Source of the DNA: Oscillospiraceae bacterium
GTDB lineage: Bacteria; Bacillota; Clostridia; Oscillospirales; Acutalibacteraceae
Assembly (NCBI GenBank): GCA_015066385.1
Contig: SVOJ01000014.1
Coordinates: 1 to 64,000, forward strand
Direction of reading: 5' to 3'
DNA length: 64,000 nt
Below, in pieces: positions 35,100-43,920 of this stretch. Both the position numbers and the translations under genes were made by a program. Within the stretch, counting starts at the first letter, position 1; every line of letters begins with the position of its first letter. The notes under the pieces are model-generated. The model made no database searches. It saw nothing but the letters and a program-made list of their open reading frames with translations, and had not been told where the DNA came from.

Positions 35100-36167
35100 A
35101 TGCCCAAAGCAAAGTACAACAAAGATGCCGACGGCTTCTACTTCAAGAACGTCCCCACCGGTAAGCTGCGAAAGGACGGCTACCCCGAATACAAAAAGGT
35201 CCGCGCCAAGACCATCAAGGCCCTCGACGAAAAACTCAAACAAGCCGAACAGCTCTCCGCCTTGTCTGTCAACCCCACCAACATGACCGTCGATCAGTGG
35301 AAGGACATCTGGTTCTCGTCTTACAAGTCGGACCTCTCACCGTCCACGCAGAATTTCTATAACAATCTTTACAAAAAACACATAGCCCCCCACATCGGCG
35401 CCATGCGCCTGCTCGATGTCAAAGAGGTGCAATGTCAGTCCATCCTCACCGCCATGAGCAAGCAGGACTATGCCGCCAAAACCGTCAAATCCGTCCGAAC
35501 AACTCTTTTCAGCCTGTTCGACAAGGCAAGAGCCAACCGCTATATCCCTTTTAACCCCTGCGATCATCTCACCGCCACAGGGGCACAAAAACAAGCCCGC
35601 AGAGCCTTAACGCAACAAGAAAGGCAAGATTACCTGCAAGCCTGCAGAACGCACGAATTCGGCACTTTCGCGGCATTCCTTTACTTCTTCGGCCTTCGCC
35701 GCGGTGAAGCACTCGCCCTGACCTCTGCCGATATCCACCCGGACAAGATCGTCATATCAAAACAGCACACCTTCCCGGACAACAATCAGCCCCGCCTGTC
35801 AGCCCCCAAAACCGCCGCAGGTGTCCGCGAGATCCCCATCCCGACAAAAGCACGGTTCTTCATCAACTTCAATAATCTTCCGCAAGGCTACCTCTTCGCC
35901 GATACCGCCGGCGAGCCACTCTCTTATTCGGAAGTCCGTCGCCGCTGGCAGTCTTTCCTCAAACAAGCCTTCCCCGACGGCACCGACATCACCGAGCACT
36001 ACCTGCGCCACAACTACTGCTCCATGCTGTTCGAGAGTGATGTCGATCTGCTCACCGTCAAAACCCTCGCCGGGCACGAATCCGTCTCCACCACGCTCGA
36101 GATCTACACCCACTACACCGAGCAGATGCAAAAACAAGCCTCCGCCAAAGTCCTCGCCATCGGGTAA
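35100..36167 (+). CDS. int: Tyrosine-family integrase
   Basis: A 355-residue phage integrase. The N-terminus has a small AP2/arm-type basic domain (DADGFYFKNVPTGKLRKDGY, then PEYKKVRAKT), followed by a SAM-like core-binding domain (about 60-160) and the catalytic domain. The catalytic set is Arg200 (GLRRGEA), Lys in TAAGVREIP, His300-x-x-Arg303 (EHYLRHNY), His in LAGHES and Tyr in EIYTHY. GAAAGGATGG precedes the start. It integrates the phage next to tRNA-Pro at 36306, whose 3' end faces it. Confidence 0.95.
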   Translation: MPKAKYNKDADGFYFKNVPTGKLRKDGYPEYKKVRAKTIKALDEKLKQAEQLSALSVNPTNMTVDQWKDIWFSSYKSDLSPSTQNFYNNLYKKHIAPHIGAMRLLDVKEVQCQSILTAMSKQDYAAKTVKSVRTTLFSLFDKARANRYIPFNPCDHLTATGAQKQARRALTQQERQDYLQACRTHEFGTFAAFLYFFGLRRGEALALTSADIHPDKIVISKQHTFPDNNQPRLSAPKTAAGVREIPIPTKARFFINFNNLPQGYLFADTAGEPLSYSEVRRRWQSFLKQAFPDGTDITEHYLRHNYCSMLFESDVDLLTVKTLAGHESVSTTLEIYTHYTEQMQKQASAKVLAIG

Positions 36168-36211
36168 ACATCAAAAAAAACACGTCCCCTTCATCAAAAA
36201 AAGGGAATCCT

Positions 36212-36233
36212 TTGTAGTCACCTTGTAGTCACC
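36212..36233. repeat. Tandem 11-bp repeats downstream of integrase (probable arm sites)
   Basis: TTGTAGTCACC occurs twice with no gap (36212-36222 and 36223-36233), 45 bp after the integrase stop and 73 bp before the tRNA 3' end. Spacing and position fit binding sites for the integrase arm domain next to the attachment core. Confidence 0.6.
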
Positions 36234-36259
36234 TGCACCCCATTTTAACAAAAAAAGAA

Positions 36260-36300
36260 AAAGCCTTGTATATCGCACAAACGCCGATATACAAGGCTTT
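36260..36300 (-). terminator. Bidirectional terminator between integrase and tRNA
   Basis: A perfect 16-bp stem (AAAGCCTTGTATATCG with its complement, 9-nt loop) is followed by T-rich sequence on both strands. It ends the leftward tRNA-Pro transcript and probably also the rightward integrase transcript. Confidence 0.85.
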
Positions 36301-36305
36301 TTGAG

Positions 36306-36382
36306 TGGTCGGAGTGACGGGACTTGAACCCATGGCCTCTTGGTCCCGAACCAAGCGCGATACCAAACTTCGCCACACCCCG
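36306..36382 (-). tRNA. tRNA-Pro (anticodon CGG)
   Basis: A 77-nt cloverleaf with encoded CCA (36308-36306). The acceptor stem is CGGGGTG paired with CACTCCG (one G-T pair). The anticodon stem CTTGG/CCAAG encloses the loop TTCGGGA, giving CGG. The T arm is GGGTTCAAGTCCC. It is probably the integration target, since the 3' end faces the prophage and is intact. Confidence 0.93.
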
Positions 36383-36400
36383 ATATTCAAATGTAGCAGT

Positions 36401-36429
36401 ATTATATACCAAAACTTTTGCAAAATCAA
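36401..36429 (-). promoter_or_regulatory. Promoter of tRNA-Pro
   Basis: On the minus strand TTGATT (36429-36424), a 17-bp spacer and TATAAT (36406-36401) lie 19 bp before the tRNA 5' end. Confidence 0.75.
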
Positions 36430-36537
36430 GAGGGAAATAAAAAAAATATAAAGAAAATGAAAAATGGAAAAAATGAAAAAATGAAAACAAACTTCATTTC
36501 TGCATTTTTATCAGCGGGAAAGAGAAAGGGGGGGGGC

Positions 36538-36585
36538 AAAAAAACAGTCTGCAAGGGCCGTCGTATTGCGGTGGATTGCAGACTG
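36538..36585 (-). terminator. Terminator after ABC exporter operon
   Basis: CAGTCTGCAA (36545-36554) pairs with TTGCAGACTG (36576-36585); on the minus strand the stem is followed by TTTTTTT. It ends leftward transcription from the exporter genes. Confidence 0.8.
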
Positions 36586-36611
36586 GTTTATTTCTTTACA
36601 TCTTTTATTTA

Positions 36612-36686
36612 TTTTTAATTTTACTTTTAATTTTACTTTTAATTTTACTTTTAATTTTAATTTTACTTTTAATTTTACTTTTACTT
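36612..36686. repeat. 12-bp A/T tandem repeats after exporter operon
   Basis: About six copies of ACTTTTAATTTT, one shortened, fill the space between the exporter stop and its terminator. A slippage-prone low-complexity tract with no coding role. Confidence 0.8.
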
Positions 36687-36697
36687 CTCCTGCCCGT

Positions 36698-38668
36698 TTA
36701 TTCGTCGTCTTCGGGCGGGATGCCTTCGGTGTACTGGCTGTTGTAAAGCAGAGCATAGAAACCGTCCGCTTCGAGCAGTTGTTTGTGGGTGCCCTGTTCC
36801 ACAATATGACCTTTGCGCATGACAAGGATATTGTCTGCACTCTTGATGGTGGAAAGTCTGTGGGCAATGACAAAACTTGTTCGGCCCTTCATCAGATTCT
36901 TCATTGCCAGCTGAATTTTCAGTTCGGTTCTTGTGTCAACCGAACTGGTGGCTTCGTCAAGAATCAGCACCGGCGGGTTTGCAAGCACGGCTCTGGCGAT
37001 GGTCAGTAACTGTCGCTGGCCTTGCGAAAGGTTGGTGCCGTCCTCGGCAAGCAAGGTGTTATAGCCGTCGGGGAGCGCATCAATGAATTCGCTGATGTTT
37101 GCGGCTTCTGCGGCGGCACGGATTTCGTCATCCGTGGCATCGGGTTTGCTGTAAGCGATATTTTCGCGGATGGTGCCTTTAAACAGCCATGTGTCCTGCA
37201 GAACCATCCCGAAGTTGCGGCGCAGTGCATCGCGGGATATGGTGTAAATATCTGTGCCGTCGAGCAGGATCTGACCGCCCTGAATGTCATAAAACCGCAT
37301 CAGCAGATTGACAATTGTGGTTTTGCCTGCACCTGTCGGTCCGACGATTGCGATCAGGTTACCCGGAGCGGCGGTGAGGTTCAGATCATCGATCAGCGGT
37401 CTGTCTTCCACATAACGGAATGAAACATCCTTGAATTCAATATGGCCTTTTGCGGCTTCGGACGGTTCATTTTCCGTTACGTCGGCTACCTGTTCTTCTT
37501 CATCGAGCAGGTCAAATACACGTTCCGCACAGGCGAGGGAAGACTGAATGTTGTTGATGATTTTTGAAATATTGATGATGGGCGAGGTGAAGTTGGAAGA
37601 ATATGTCAGGAATGCCTGAATGTCACCAAGTCCCATATTGCCGGCATTTTTCATGGCGCTTTGCATGAATTTCACCATGAACGGATATTTTGATTGTGCC
37701 GCACTGCCCGTGGCGATCAGATGGTTTGCAATGTAGTAAGCACCGCCGACAATGCAAAGAACCACGTAGTTCAGGTTTTTGACAAAGGTAAGAATGGGTG
37801 TCAGCAGACCTGAAATCATGTTTGCCATAAAGGCATTATGACACAGACTGCCGTTGATGTGCCTGAATTCATCAATGGAGCGTTCTTCGTGGCCGAAAAT
37901 ACGGATGATGCTGTGACCTGCATACATCTCTTCAATGTGACCGTTCATGCTGCCGAGGGTGTCCCAATAGCGGCGGAACCATTTTTTGGAAATTTTGGAA
38001 ATGCGGTAGGATATAAATCCTGTGAATGGAACAAGTGCAATCGCCAGCAGAGTCATCAGCCAATTGCCTGTGCGAACCATCATTGCAAAACTGCCGACAA
38101 CCTGCACAACACCGGTCACAACGGTCAGCAGGCTGTTCTGCAGACTGCCCGAAAGGTTGTCGATGTCATTCATGATGGTGCTGATGATTTCGCCTTTGGT
38201 CTTTTTGTCGAAATAGCGCAGGGGAAGACGGGAGAGTTTTTCATTGACCTGCGCTCTGACTGAGCATACAAGTTTCTGCGAAATGCCGGCAGAGATGAAT
38301 GATTGTCCGAACGATAAGAGGGAACTGAATCCGTAAACGCCTGCCATGATCAGCAATTCTTTGAGGATGGGACCGAAATCAATATTGCCGCTCGTGGCGA
38401 TTTTGGTTTTGATGCTTTCATCCAGCAGATTGACTACATTTGCCATGTATTCGGGGGCAATAACATTAACAAGTGTGCTTGCCACCGCAAAGAAACAGAC
38501 AAAAAACATGGAAACGGCATGCGGTTTGATCAATGCAAAAAAGCGCAGTGTAGTCCCTTTTGCATTTTTCGGTTTTTTCATTTCTTCGCTTGTGTTTTTG
38601 CTGTAAGCGGCATATTTTCGGTTGTCGTATTGCTCAATTTCTTTTTTGACAGAGGTTTTGTAACTCAT
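36698..38668 (-). CDS. ABC exporter half-transporter with full catalytic site
   Basis: A 656-residue half-transporter: an N-terminal six-helix membrane domain (about 45-345; for example AVSMFFVCFFAVASTLVNVI) and a C-terminal ATPase. Walker A is VGPTGAGKTTIV, the signature LSQGQRQLL, Walker B VLILDEATSSVD and the H-loop FVIAHRLST. These are all canonical. It overlaps the stop of the upstream half-transporter by 4 bp, so the two form a heterodimer. The fold is that of LmrCD/BmrCD-type multidrug or lipid exporters; substrate is not visible. Confidence 0.9.
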   Translation of the reverse strand: MSYKTSVKKEIEQYDNRKYAAYSKNTSEEMKKPKNAKGTTLRFFALIKPHAVSMFFVCFFAVASTLVNVIAPEYMANVVNLLDESIKTKIATSGNIDFGPILKELLIMAGVYGFSSLLSFGQSFISAGISQKLVCSVRAQVNEKLSRLPLRYFDKKTKGEIISTIMNDIDNLSGSLQNSLLTVVTGVVQVVGSFAMMVRTGNWLMTLLAIALVPFTGFISYRISKISKKWFRRYWDTLGSMNGHIEEMYAGHSIIRIFGHEERSIDEFRHINGSLCHNAFMANMISGLLTPILTFVKNLNYVVLCIVGGAYYIANHLIATGSAAQSKYPFMVKFMQSAMKNAGNMGLGDIQAFLTYSSNFTSPIINISKIINNIQSSLACAERVFDLLDEEEQVADVTENEPSEAAKGHIEFKDVSFRYVEDRPLIDDLNLTAAPGNLIAIVGPTGAGKTTIVNLLMRFYDIQGGQILLDGTDIYTISRDALRRNFGMVLQDTWLFKGTIRENIAYSKPDATDDEIRAAAEAANISEFIDALPDGYNTLLAEDGTNLSQGQRQLLTIARAVLANPPVLILDEATSSVDTRTELKIQLAMKNLMKGRTSFVIAHRLSTIKSADNILVMRKGHIVEQGTHKQLLEADGFYALLYNSQYTEGIPPEDDE

Positions 38669-40536
38669 GCACCCACCTCCTCATCTGTGTTGTCTTCCAG
38701 TTGTGAGGACACGATTTCTTTGTAGATTGCACATGTTTCGAGCAATTCTTCGTGGGTGCCGATTCCGACCGCTTCGCCGTTTTCAAGCACAATGATGCGG
38801 TCTGCATTGAGGGCAGTGCCTACACGTTGGGTGACAATGATGATATTTGTATCTTTCATGTTTTCACGCAGTGCCGCACGCAATCTCGCATCTGTGGCAA
38901 GGTCAAGTGCCGAAAAACTGTCATCAAAAATGCAGATGTCAGCATCTTTGACAATAGCTCTTGCGATAGACAGACGTTGCTTTTGACCGCCCGAGTAGTT
39001 TTTGCCTGCCTGGCTGACAAAACTTTCAATGCCGTCGGGCATTGCGGCGACAAAACTTTTTGCCTGTGCAATTTCAAGGGCTTTCCATATCTGTTCATCC
39101 GTTGCATCTTCTTTGCCGTAACGGATGTTGTCGGCCACCGTGCCGCTGAACAGGAATGCCTGCTGCGGAATCAGGGCAATGCATTGGTTGAGGTCTTTGC
39201 TTGCAATGTCCTTTACATTGACACCGCCGATGAGAATTTCACCATCGGTTACATCATACATACGGGGAATCAGATTGACAAGGGATGATTTTCCGCAACC
39301 CGTAATGCCGATGATAGCGGTCACTTCGCCCGGACGGCAGGTGAAACTGATATTATGTACGGCATCGCGGTCGGTCAGTTTCTTTTTTTTGTTTTTATCC
39401 AATTCAAGAGGCTTTTTCTCGGCATCCGCTTTTTTCGGTGTTTTTTTTCTTCTTTTCTTTTTATCGTCTTTCGGAACGGGCTTATAGCGGAATGAAACAT
39501 TCCTGAATTCCACAACACCACGCAGATCTTCCTGCATGGAAAGTGGATTTTCGGGCTCGGGAACGTCCGTTACGCAGTCATAAACTTCATTGAGTCGTTT
39601 TGCCGAGATGGATGCACGGGGGATGCTGACCACAATGGACACAACCGAAGCCACACCGGAGAAGATCATGGTGAAGAAACTCAGAAACATCTGCAGGTTC
39701 GGAATGGTGTTCAGCAGTTCCTGCTGTTGCGTGTTTGGATCAAGGGTATCGGCATTGCGCACTGTGATATACATCAATACACACAGCAAACTGTACAGTG
39801 CCATGGTTACAAAGGGCAGCATGGCACTCATAATACGGCTTGCGCGCAGGGAAAGACCCGTCAGTTCAAGGTTTGTTTCGGCAAAGCGTTTGTCTTCGTG
39901 TGCGGTTTTGTTGAAAGCGCGGATTACGCGGATGCCGCCGATTTTTTCACGCATGAGCTGGTTGAGCTGGTCCAGTTTTTTCTGCATTTTGCTGTACATG
40001 GGCATAATGACAATCAGCATAACGATTGCCACGAGCGCAATAAAGGGGAGAAAAGACATAGATGTGCTTGCCAGATCTCGACTGAGTGTGAATGCCATCA
40101 CAAGACCGCCTATGAGCATAATGGGAACGGGCAGGATGGATTTGAGTACATTCAGAATGACGTCATGCACCTGCTTGACATCGTTCGTAGTGCGGGTGAT
40201 GAGGGACGATACACCGATTTTGTCAATATCACTCCGGCAGAGGGAAGATACTTTTGTGAACATGTCATTGCGCAGAGTACGCGAATATTCTACAGAAGTG
40301 CGGGTGGAAAAATAAGTGCTGGAAAAAGACAGCGCAATGCTCAATAATGTCAATCCAAGCATACCTGTGCCGATTTCTACGATCTTATCCATATTGTAAA
40401 CTACAATGCCTTCGCTGTAGATGCGGCGGGTATAAAAGGGGAGAAGAAGTTGCATAACGGTGTACAGTGTTGAAAACACAATGCTCAGAATCAGTGTTTT
40501 GCTGTGTGGTTTTATCAGTTTTAATATCCGGATCAA
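38665..40536 (-). CDS. ABC exporter half-transporter with degenerate catalytic site
   Basis: A 623-residue partner of the downstream half-transporter. The start is a TTG at 40536 with AGGAGG 9 bp upstream. The ATPase has Walker A IGITGCGKSSLV and signature YSGGQKQRLS. Its Walker B reads CIFDDSFSALD (Asp in place of the catalytic Glu) and its H-loop IIVTQRVGT (Gln in place of His), so one of the two ATP sites should be nearly inactive, as in heterodimeric exporters. A Lys-rich insert (DKKKRRKKTPKKAD) sits before the ATPase Walker A. Membrane helices span about 15-330. Confidence 0.9.
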   Translation of the reverse strand: MIRILKLIKPHSKTLILSIVFSTLYTVMQLLLPFYTRRIYSEGIVVYNMDKIVEIGTGMLGLTLLSIALSFSSTYFSTRTSVEYSRTLRNDMFTKVSSLCRSDIDKIGVSSLITRTTNDVKQVHDVILNVLKSILPVPIMLIGGLVMAFTLSRDLASTSMSFLPFIALVAIVMLIVIMPMYSKMQKKLDQLNQLMREKIGGIRVIRAFNKTAHEDKRFAETNLELTGLSLRASRIMSAMLPFVTMALYSLLCVLMYITVRNADTLDPNTQQQELLNTIPNLQMFLSFFTMIFSGVASVVSIVVSIPRASISAKRLNEVYDCVTDVPEPENPLSMQEDLRGVVEFRNVSFRYKPVPKDDKKKRRKKTPKKADAEKKPLELDKNKKKKLTDRDAVHNISFTCRPGEVTAIIGITGCGKSSLVNLIPRMYDVTDGEILIGGVNVKDIASKDLNQCIALIPQQAFLFSGTVADNIRYGKEDATDEQIWKALEIAQAKSFVAAMPDGIESFVSQAGKNYSGGQKQRLSIARAIVKDADICIFDDSFSALDLATDARLRAALRENMKDTNIIIVTQRVGTALNADRIIVLENGEAVGIGTHEELLETCAIYKEIVSSQLEDNTDEEVGA

Positions 40537-40596
40537 ATTTACCGTCCTCCTGTATGGAATGAATGAAAATATTGTTGTCGAAAAAAATATAAATAC

Positions 40597-40626
40597 ATAA
40601 TACCATATTTATTCTGCGGATTGCAA
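40597..40626 (-). promoter_or_regulatory. Promoter of exporter operon
   Basis: On the minus strand TTGCAA (40626-40621), an 18-bp spacer and TATTAT (40602-40597) lie about 60 bp before the TTG start. No regulator gene lies beside it. Confidence 0.55.
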
Positions 40627-40697
40627 GGATGATTTCGTATTATTTGTAATCTTACAGTTTTCTCTATAGTTCTCTTAAATAAAAATCAACAAAACGA

Positions 40698-40726
40698 TTG
40701 ACAACTTGTATAAAAAGTCGTATAAT
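40698..40726 (+). promoter_or_regulatory. Promoter of dockerin-LRR protein
   Basis: TTGACA (40698-40703), a 17-bp spacer and TATAAT (40721-40726) are both perfect consensus, 58 bp before the start codon. Strong expression is expected. Confidence 0.85.
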
Positions 40727-40784
40727 TATACCATACATACCTATGTCATAGGTGTGCCATATCCAAACAGGAGGAATTTCAATT

Positions 40785-42881
40785 ATGAAGAAATCCGCAA
40801 AAAAACTGATCGCGCTTTTGCTTACGGCTGTTATGCTGTTGAGTTGCGGTCTTGTATCCGCATCTGCCGCAGAGGCTGATTATACTCTCATTTATCCCGC
40901 TTACGGTCGTTTTGGTCCTTACATTCTCTGTTCCGTTAACGGTTACCAGAATAGTCTCGGGGATGCAGGCGTGCTTGAAATTCCTGCTGAGATCAGTGGT
41001 GTGTTTGATGTTTTGTTGCCCCAGATTGCTGATAATGCTTTTGCTTATTACAATCCCACAGATACCAATGCCGCCAAATACAATGAAGAACTCAAAGAAC
41101 TGATTGTGCCTGATCTTACCGCGGTTCTCGGTGAACAGGTTGCCGGTGTCGGCGGTGCTTTTGTGATCGGCGATCATGCATTTTATAACCTTGCAGGTCT
41201 TGAAAAAGTTGTTATCAAGGGCGACGTTGTGCTCAAGGATTATGCTTTTGCAAACTGCACAAATCTGAAAACAGTCATTTTTGAAGGCAAAAATATTACG
41301 GTCGGTGCAAATGCTTTTGCGGGTTGTACTAATCTTGCCGATATCCGGTTTGTTTCCGATGTGGAACTGAGCACGGGTGTCAATGCTTTCAATGATACAA
41401 AATGGTTCTCTCAGTATCCTACCGATTTCATCATTGCCGGCACAACGTTGGTTGCTTATGTCGGTAACGATGATTCTGTAAGCGTTCCGCTGAGCATTTA
41501 CAAAATCGGCAACGGTGCGTTCAAAGGCAACAAAACGTTGCAGAGTGTTACCGTGACCCAGAATATCGTCTCTTTGGGCGATGAAGCTTTCATGGATTGT
41601 TCTGCGTTGAAGAATGTTGAAATTTCCGAATATGCATCGCTTGACTATGTCGGTACGGATGTGTTCAAGAATACCCCTTATTATGACAACTATGAAGGTG
41701 ATTTCTTCTGTATTCAGAATCGCCTGATTAAGTACCTTGGTAAGGATATGGATGTTACCATTCCCAATACCGTCAAGGAAATTGCGGCTGATGCATTCAT
41801 GGGTTGTTATTCCAAATCGGGTGACGGTTCTGTCAGCTGGCAGGTTTCATCCATCCGTATTCCCGCATCTGTTGAAGTCTGCGAAGAAAACTGCTTCACG
41901 CTTTACACAACTCCTACTACATTTGTTCCTGTTCTTTATGTTTACAGCAATACGCCCGCCGCTGCTCTTGTCGCGGAAAATGGCTATAATCATGTAGTTC
42001 TTGGTGTTCCCGGCGACGTAGATATTGATAATGTTGTTTCTGCCGCGGATGCAAGAAGCGCGCTGCGTTTTTCCGTAGGTCTTGCTGATCCCACTGCAGA
42101 AGAACTTTATATGGCTGACGTGGATGGTGATCTTGCGATCACTGCCAATGATGCACGTACCATTCTGCGTGTTTCGGTTGGTCTTGATGATATTTCCGTT
42201 GAAACATTGCTGACAAAACCCTCTACAACCACCGAAATCCTGCAGTATTACAACAAGGTTCTTGACAAAACTGCAAGATTGCGTGCCGGTTATACAAAGG
42301 AAATCACAGGTTCTTATGCTGATAATAATACATCGGGTTGTAGTCTTGATATAAACACCTATGCTCTGTATATCAACCCGATTATGAAGGATGACTCTTC
42401 TGTTGTCAATTCTTTCCGTGCTTATGAAAGTAATACCGAAGCCGCTGTTGCAAATCTTGTTACAAGCGATCTGATTTGTGAAGATGCTGTCAAGTCCGCT
42501 TCCTGCATCCTTTCTGACGGCAAATATCATATCACCATCAATATGAATACGGAAGAAGCAATTACGGATGATACCTTTGTTTCTGATATTTATCCCGTTG
42601 CAGGCCGTTCTCACTTTGATTCCATGCTCGCAGACAAAACATGGTTCAAACTGAGTTCCAACTGGTTCACTTATGACCTGTTCTATAAGAACTGCTCGGT
42701 AAAAATGGTTGTAGATGTCAAAACCGAACAGATCGAAAGCATTGATATGGGCGTAACCTACTATTTCGATAATATTGACGGTGTTATCAATCTGATCCAT
42801 GTCGCAAACTTCGGCAGAACCACGGGTACCGGTTTTGCAACCCGCAATGATACTATTTCTTACAGCAATTTCGTTTATTAA
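40785..42881 (+). CDS. Secreted leucine-rich-repeat protein with dockerin
   Basis: A 698-residue surface protein; the start at 40785 follows AGGAGG, and an upstream open extension is rejected. A signal peptide (KKLIALLLTAVMLLS, cleaved near ASA-AEA) precedes BspA-type leucine-rich repeats of the IP-x-x-V...IGNxAF kind (about 80-390, for example HAFYNLAGLEKVVIKG). A two-repeat dockerin follows (nt 42011-42200: DVDIDNVVSAADARSALR; DVDGDLAITANDARTILR with SVGLDD). A unique C-terminal domain of about 220 residues follows the dockerin, unusual because dockerins are often terminal. Role: a cohesin-docked cell-surface or adhesin protein. Confidence 0.85.
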   Translation: MKKSAKKLIALLLTAVMLLSCGLVSASAAEADYTLIYPAYGRFGPYILCSVNGYQNSLGDAGVLEIPAEISGVFDVLLPQIADNAFAYYNPTDTNAAKYNEELKELIVPDLTAVLGEQVAGVGGAFVIGDHAFYNLAGLEKVVIKGDVVLKDYAFANCTNLKTVIFEGKNITVGANAFAGCTNLADIRFVSDVELSTGVNAFNDTKWFSQYPTDFIIAGTTLVAYVGNDDSVSVPLSIYKIGNGAFKGNKTLQSVTVTQNIVSLGDEAFMDCSALKNVEISEYASLDYVGTDVFKNTPYYDNYEGDFFCIQNRLIKYLGKDMDVTIPNTVKEIAADAFMGCYSKSGDGSVSWQVSSIRIPASVEVCEENCFTLYTTPTTFVPVLYVYSNTPAAALVAENGYNHVVLGVPGDVDIDNVVSAADARSALRFSVGLADPTAEELYMADVDGDLAITANDARTILRVSVGLDDISVETLLTKPSTTTEILQYYNKVLDKTARLRAGYTKEITGSYADNNTSGCSLDINTYALYINPIMKDDSSVVNSFRAYESNTEAAVANLVTSDLICEDAVKSASCILSDGKYHITINMNTEEAITDDTFVSDIYPVAGRSHFDSMLADKTWFKLSSNWFTYDLFYKNCSVKMVVDVKTEQIESIDMGVTYYFDNIDGVINLIHVANFGRTTGTGFATRNDTISYSNFVY
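42011..42200 (+). other. Host dockerin (LRR protein)
   Basis: Two F-hand repeats: D-x-D-x-D-N-x-V-x-x-x-D then helix ARSALRFSVGL; D-x-D-G-D-L-x-I-x-x-x-D then ARTILRVSVGLDD. The second helix is close to the phage dockerin (ARSILRASVGLDD). Confidence 0.85.
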
Positions 42882-42890
42882 AATGAAAAA

Positions 42891-42914
42891 AACCCGCTTC
42901 GGCGGGTTTTTTTT
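42891..42914 (+). terminator. Terminator of dockerin-LRR gene
   Basis: AACCCGC-ttcg-GCGGG followed by a run of eight T. Confidence 0.9.
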
Positions 42915-42925
42915 GCGGAAAAAGT

Positions 42926-42953
42926 AAATGGGCTGTATTTTTACAGCCCATTT
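42926..42953 (-). terminator. Terminator after uracil-DNA glycosylase gene
   Basis: AAATGGGCTGTA pairs with TACAGCCCATTT, followed on the minus strand by a T-rich tract. Convergent with the preceding terminator. The AT-rich stretch at 42954-43020 between it and the gene shows no further feature. Confidence 0.75.
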
Positions 42954-43023
42954 AAAATATATAAAAATTTAATATATATAAAAAACTATAAGTTATATAT
43001 ACAGTTATATATACACTATTTGT

Positions 43024-43626
43024 TTAGATTTTTATTCCGAGTTCTTTTATTTTTTCCTGCAAGCCGATGAAGTCTTCCAATGCGTCTGCTTTTCTGCGCG
43101 GGTCGCGAAGCAGGGCTGCAGGATGGAATGTGCCCATCATCAATGTGCCGTTTTTCTCAAAGAAAATACCGTGTTTCTGCGTTACCTTGTAATTGGGGGA
43201 AATCAGTCTGCAAGCTGCAATTCTGCCTAAACAAACGATGATGGACGGGCGTATGATGCGTACCTGTTCACGCAGCCATCCGATGCACGCATCCTGTTCG
43301 GCGGGTTGCGGGTCACGGTTTTCGGGCGGTCTGCATTTGAGAATATTTGCAATATAAATGTTTTTGTGTCTGTCAAGGCCGATGCCGTTCAAGTACATAT
43401 CCAGTAACTGCCCGGCTCTGCCCACAAAGGGTTCTCCCTGCAGGTCTTCATTTGCGCCCGGGGCCTCGCCCACAAACAGAATTTTTGCATCCGGATTTCC
43501 GACACCAAACACGCAATTGGTCCGCGTTGCAGCCAATGCACAATTTTTGCACTGCACACAGTCATTTTTCAGCGTTTCAAAATTGGTATAAATAGTAAAC
43601 ACCACCTGTATTTGTATTATTTGCAT
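43024..43626 (-). CDS. Uracil-DNA glycosylase, family 4
   Basis: About 200 residues. Motif 1 is [18 protein letters not shown], followed by the [4Fe-4S] cysteines (CVQCKNC with LKCRPPENR and a later Cys), and motif 2 is [12 protein letters not shown]. It removes uracil from DNA. The family usually starts near an SD before the CVQC region; the open frame begins at an ATG at 43626, while GTG codons at 43605 and 43602 sit within an AGGTGG-like site, so the N-terminal 7-8 residues are uncertain. Confidence 0.88.
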   Translation of the reverse strand: MQIIQIQVVFTIYTNFETLKNDCVQCKNCALAATRTNCVFGVGNPDAKILFVGEAPGANEDLQGEPFVGRAGQLLDMYLNGIGLDRHKNIYIANILKCRPPENRDPQPAEQDACIGWLREQVRIIRPSIIVCLGRIAACRLISPNYKVTQKHGIFFEKNGTLMMGTFHPAALLRDPRRKADALEDFIGLQEKIKELGIKI

Positions 43627-43780
43627 GAAATATGCGTCGCTTTGGTATTAAAAAATCACAAATAGGGTATTGCAAAGTTCGTAAAAGTGTGATATGATAA
43701 TCCACAAGCAAAATCATTATATCGCATTCCCCGATTTTTGTCAATCTGTCTGCATTTTTATATGAATTTAAAAAAAATGC

Positions 43781-43809
43781 TTGACATTGATGTGTTGTTG
43801 CGATATAAT
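43781..43809 (+). promoter_or_regulatory. Promoter of cohesin-like gene
   Basis: TTGACA (43781-43786), 17-bp spacer, TATAAT (43804-43809). Perfect consensus, followed by a leader of about 105 nt before the start codon. Confidence 0.85.
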
Positions 43810-43920
43810 ACGCTTGTAATGTCTTCACACAAGGCATTGCCATGCTATGTTTGGTATTTTGGGTTGCGCAATTCAACCCTGAATATAAAGAAAACTTTTA
43901 GAAAAAGGAAGGTCACAAAA

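Larger units (their letters stand above)
1..36305. mobile_element. Prophage (podovirus-like), right end complete, left end outside window
   Basis: A continuous phage gene set runs from the left edge to a tyrosine integrase at 35100-36167 next to tRNA-Pro. The modules are integrase, immunity, early regulators, replication/recombination, packaging, head, nozzle, giant virion protein and tail fibre. The terL-portal-protease-scaffold-capsid order, the N4-gp56-type capsid, and the lack of tape-measure, tail-tube and sheath genes point to a short-tailed phage. All structural genes look intact, with tight or overlapping junctions, so there is no sign of decay. The left attachment site and lysis genes must lie beyond position 1. 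The boundary at about 36305 is inferred from the tRNA 3' end. Confidence 0.9.

Noticed and set aside
43738-43920. N-terminal extension of the cohesin-like protein
   Set aside because: It overlaps the consensus promoter, and the signal peptide begins right after the ATG at 43921, which has AAGGAAGG upstream.
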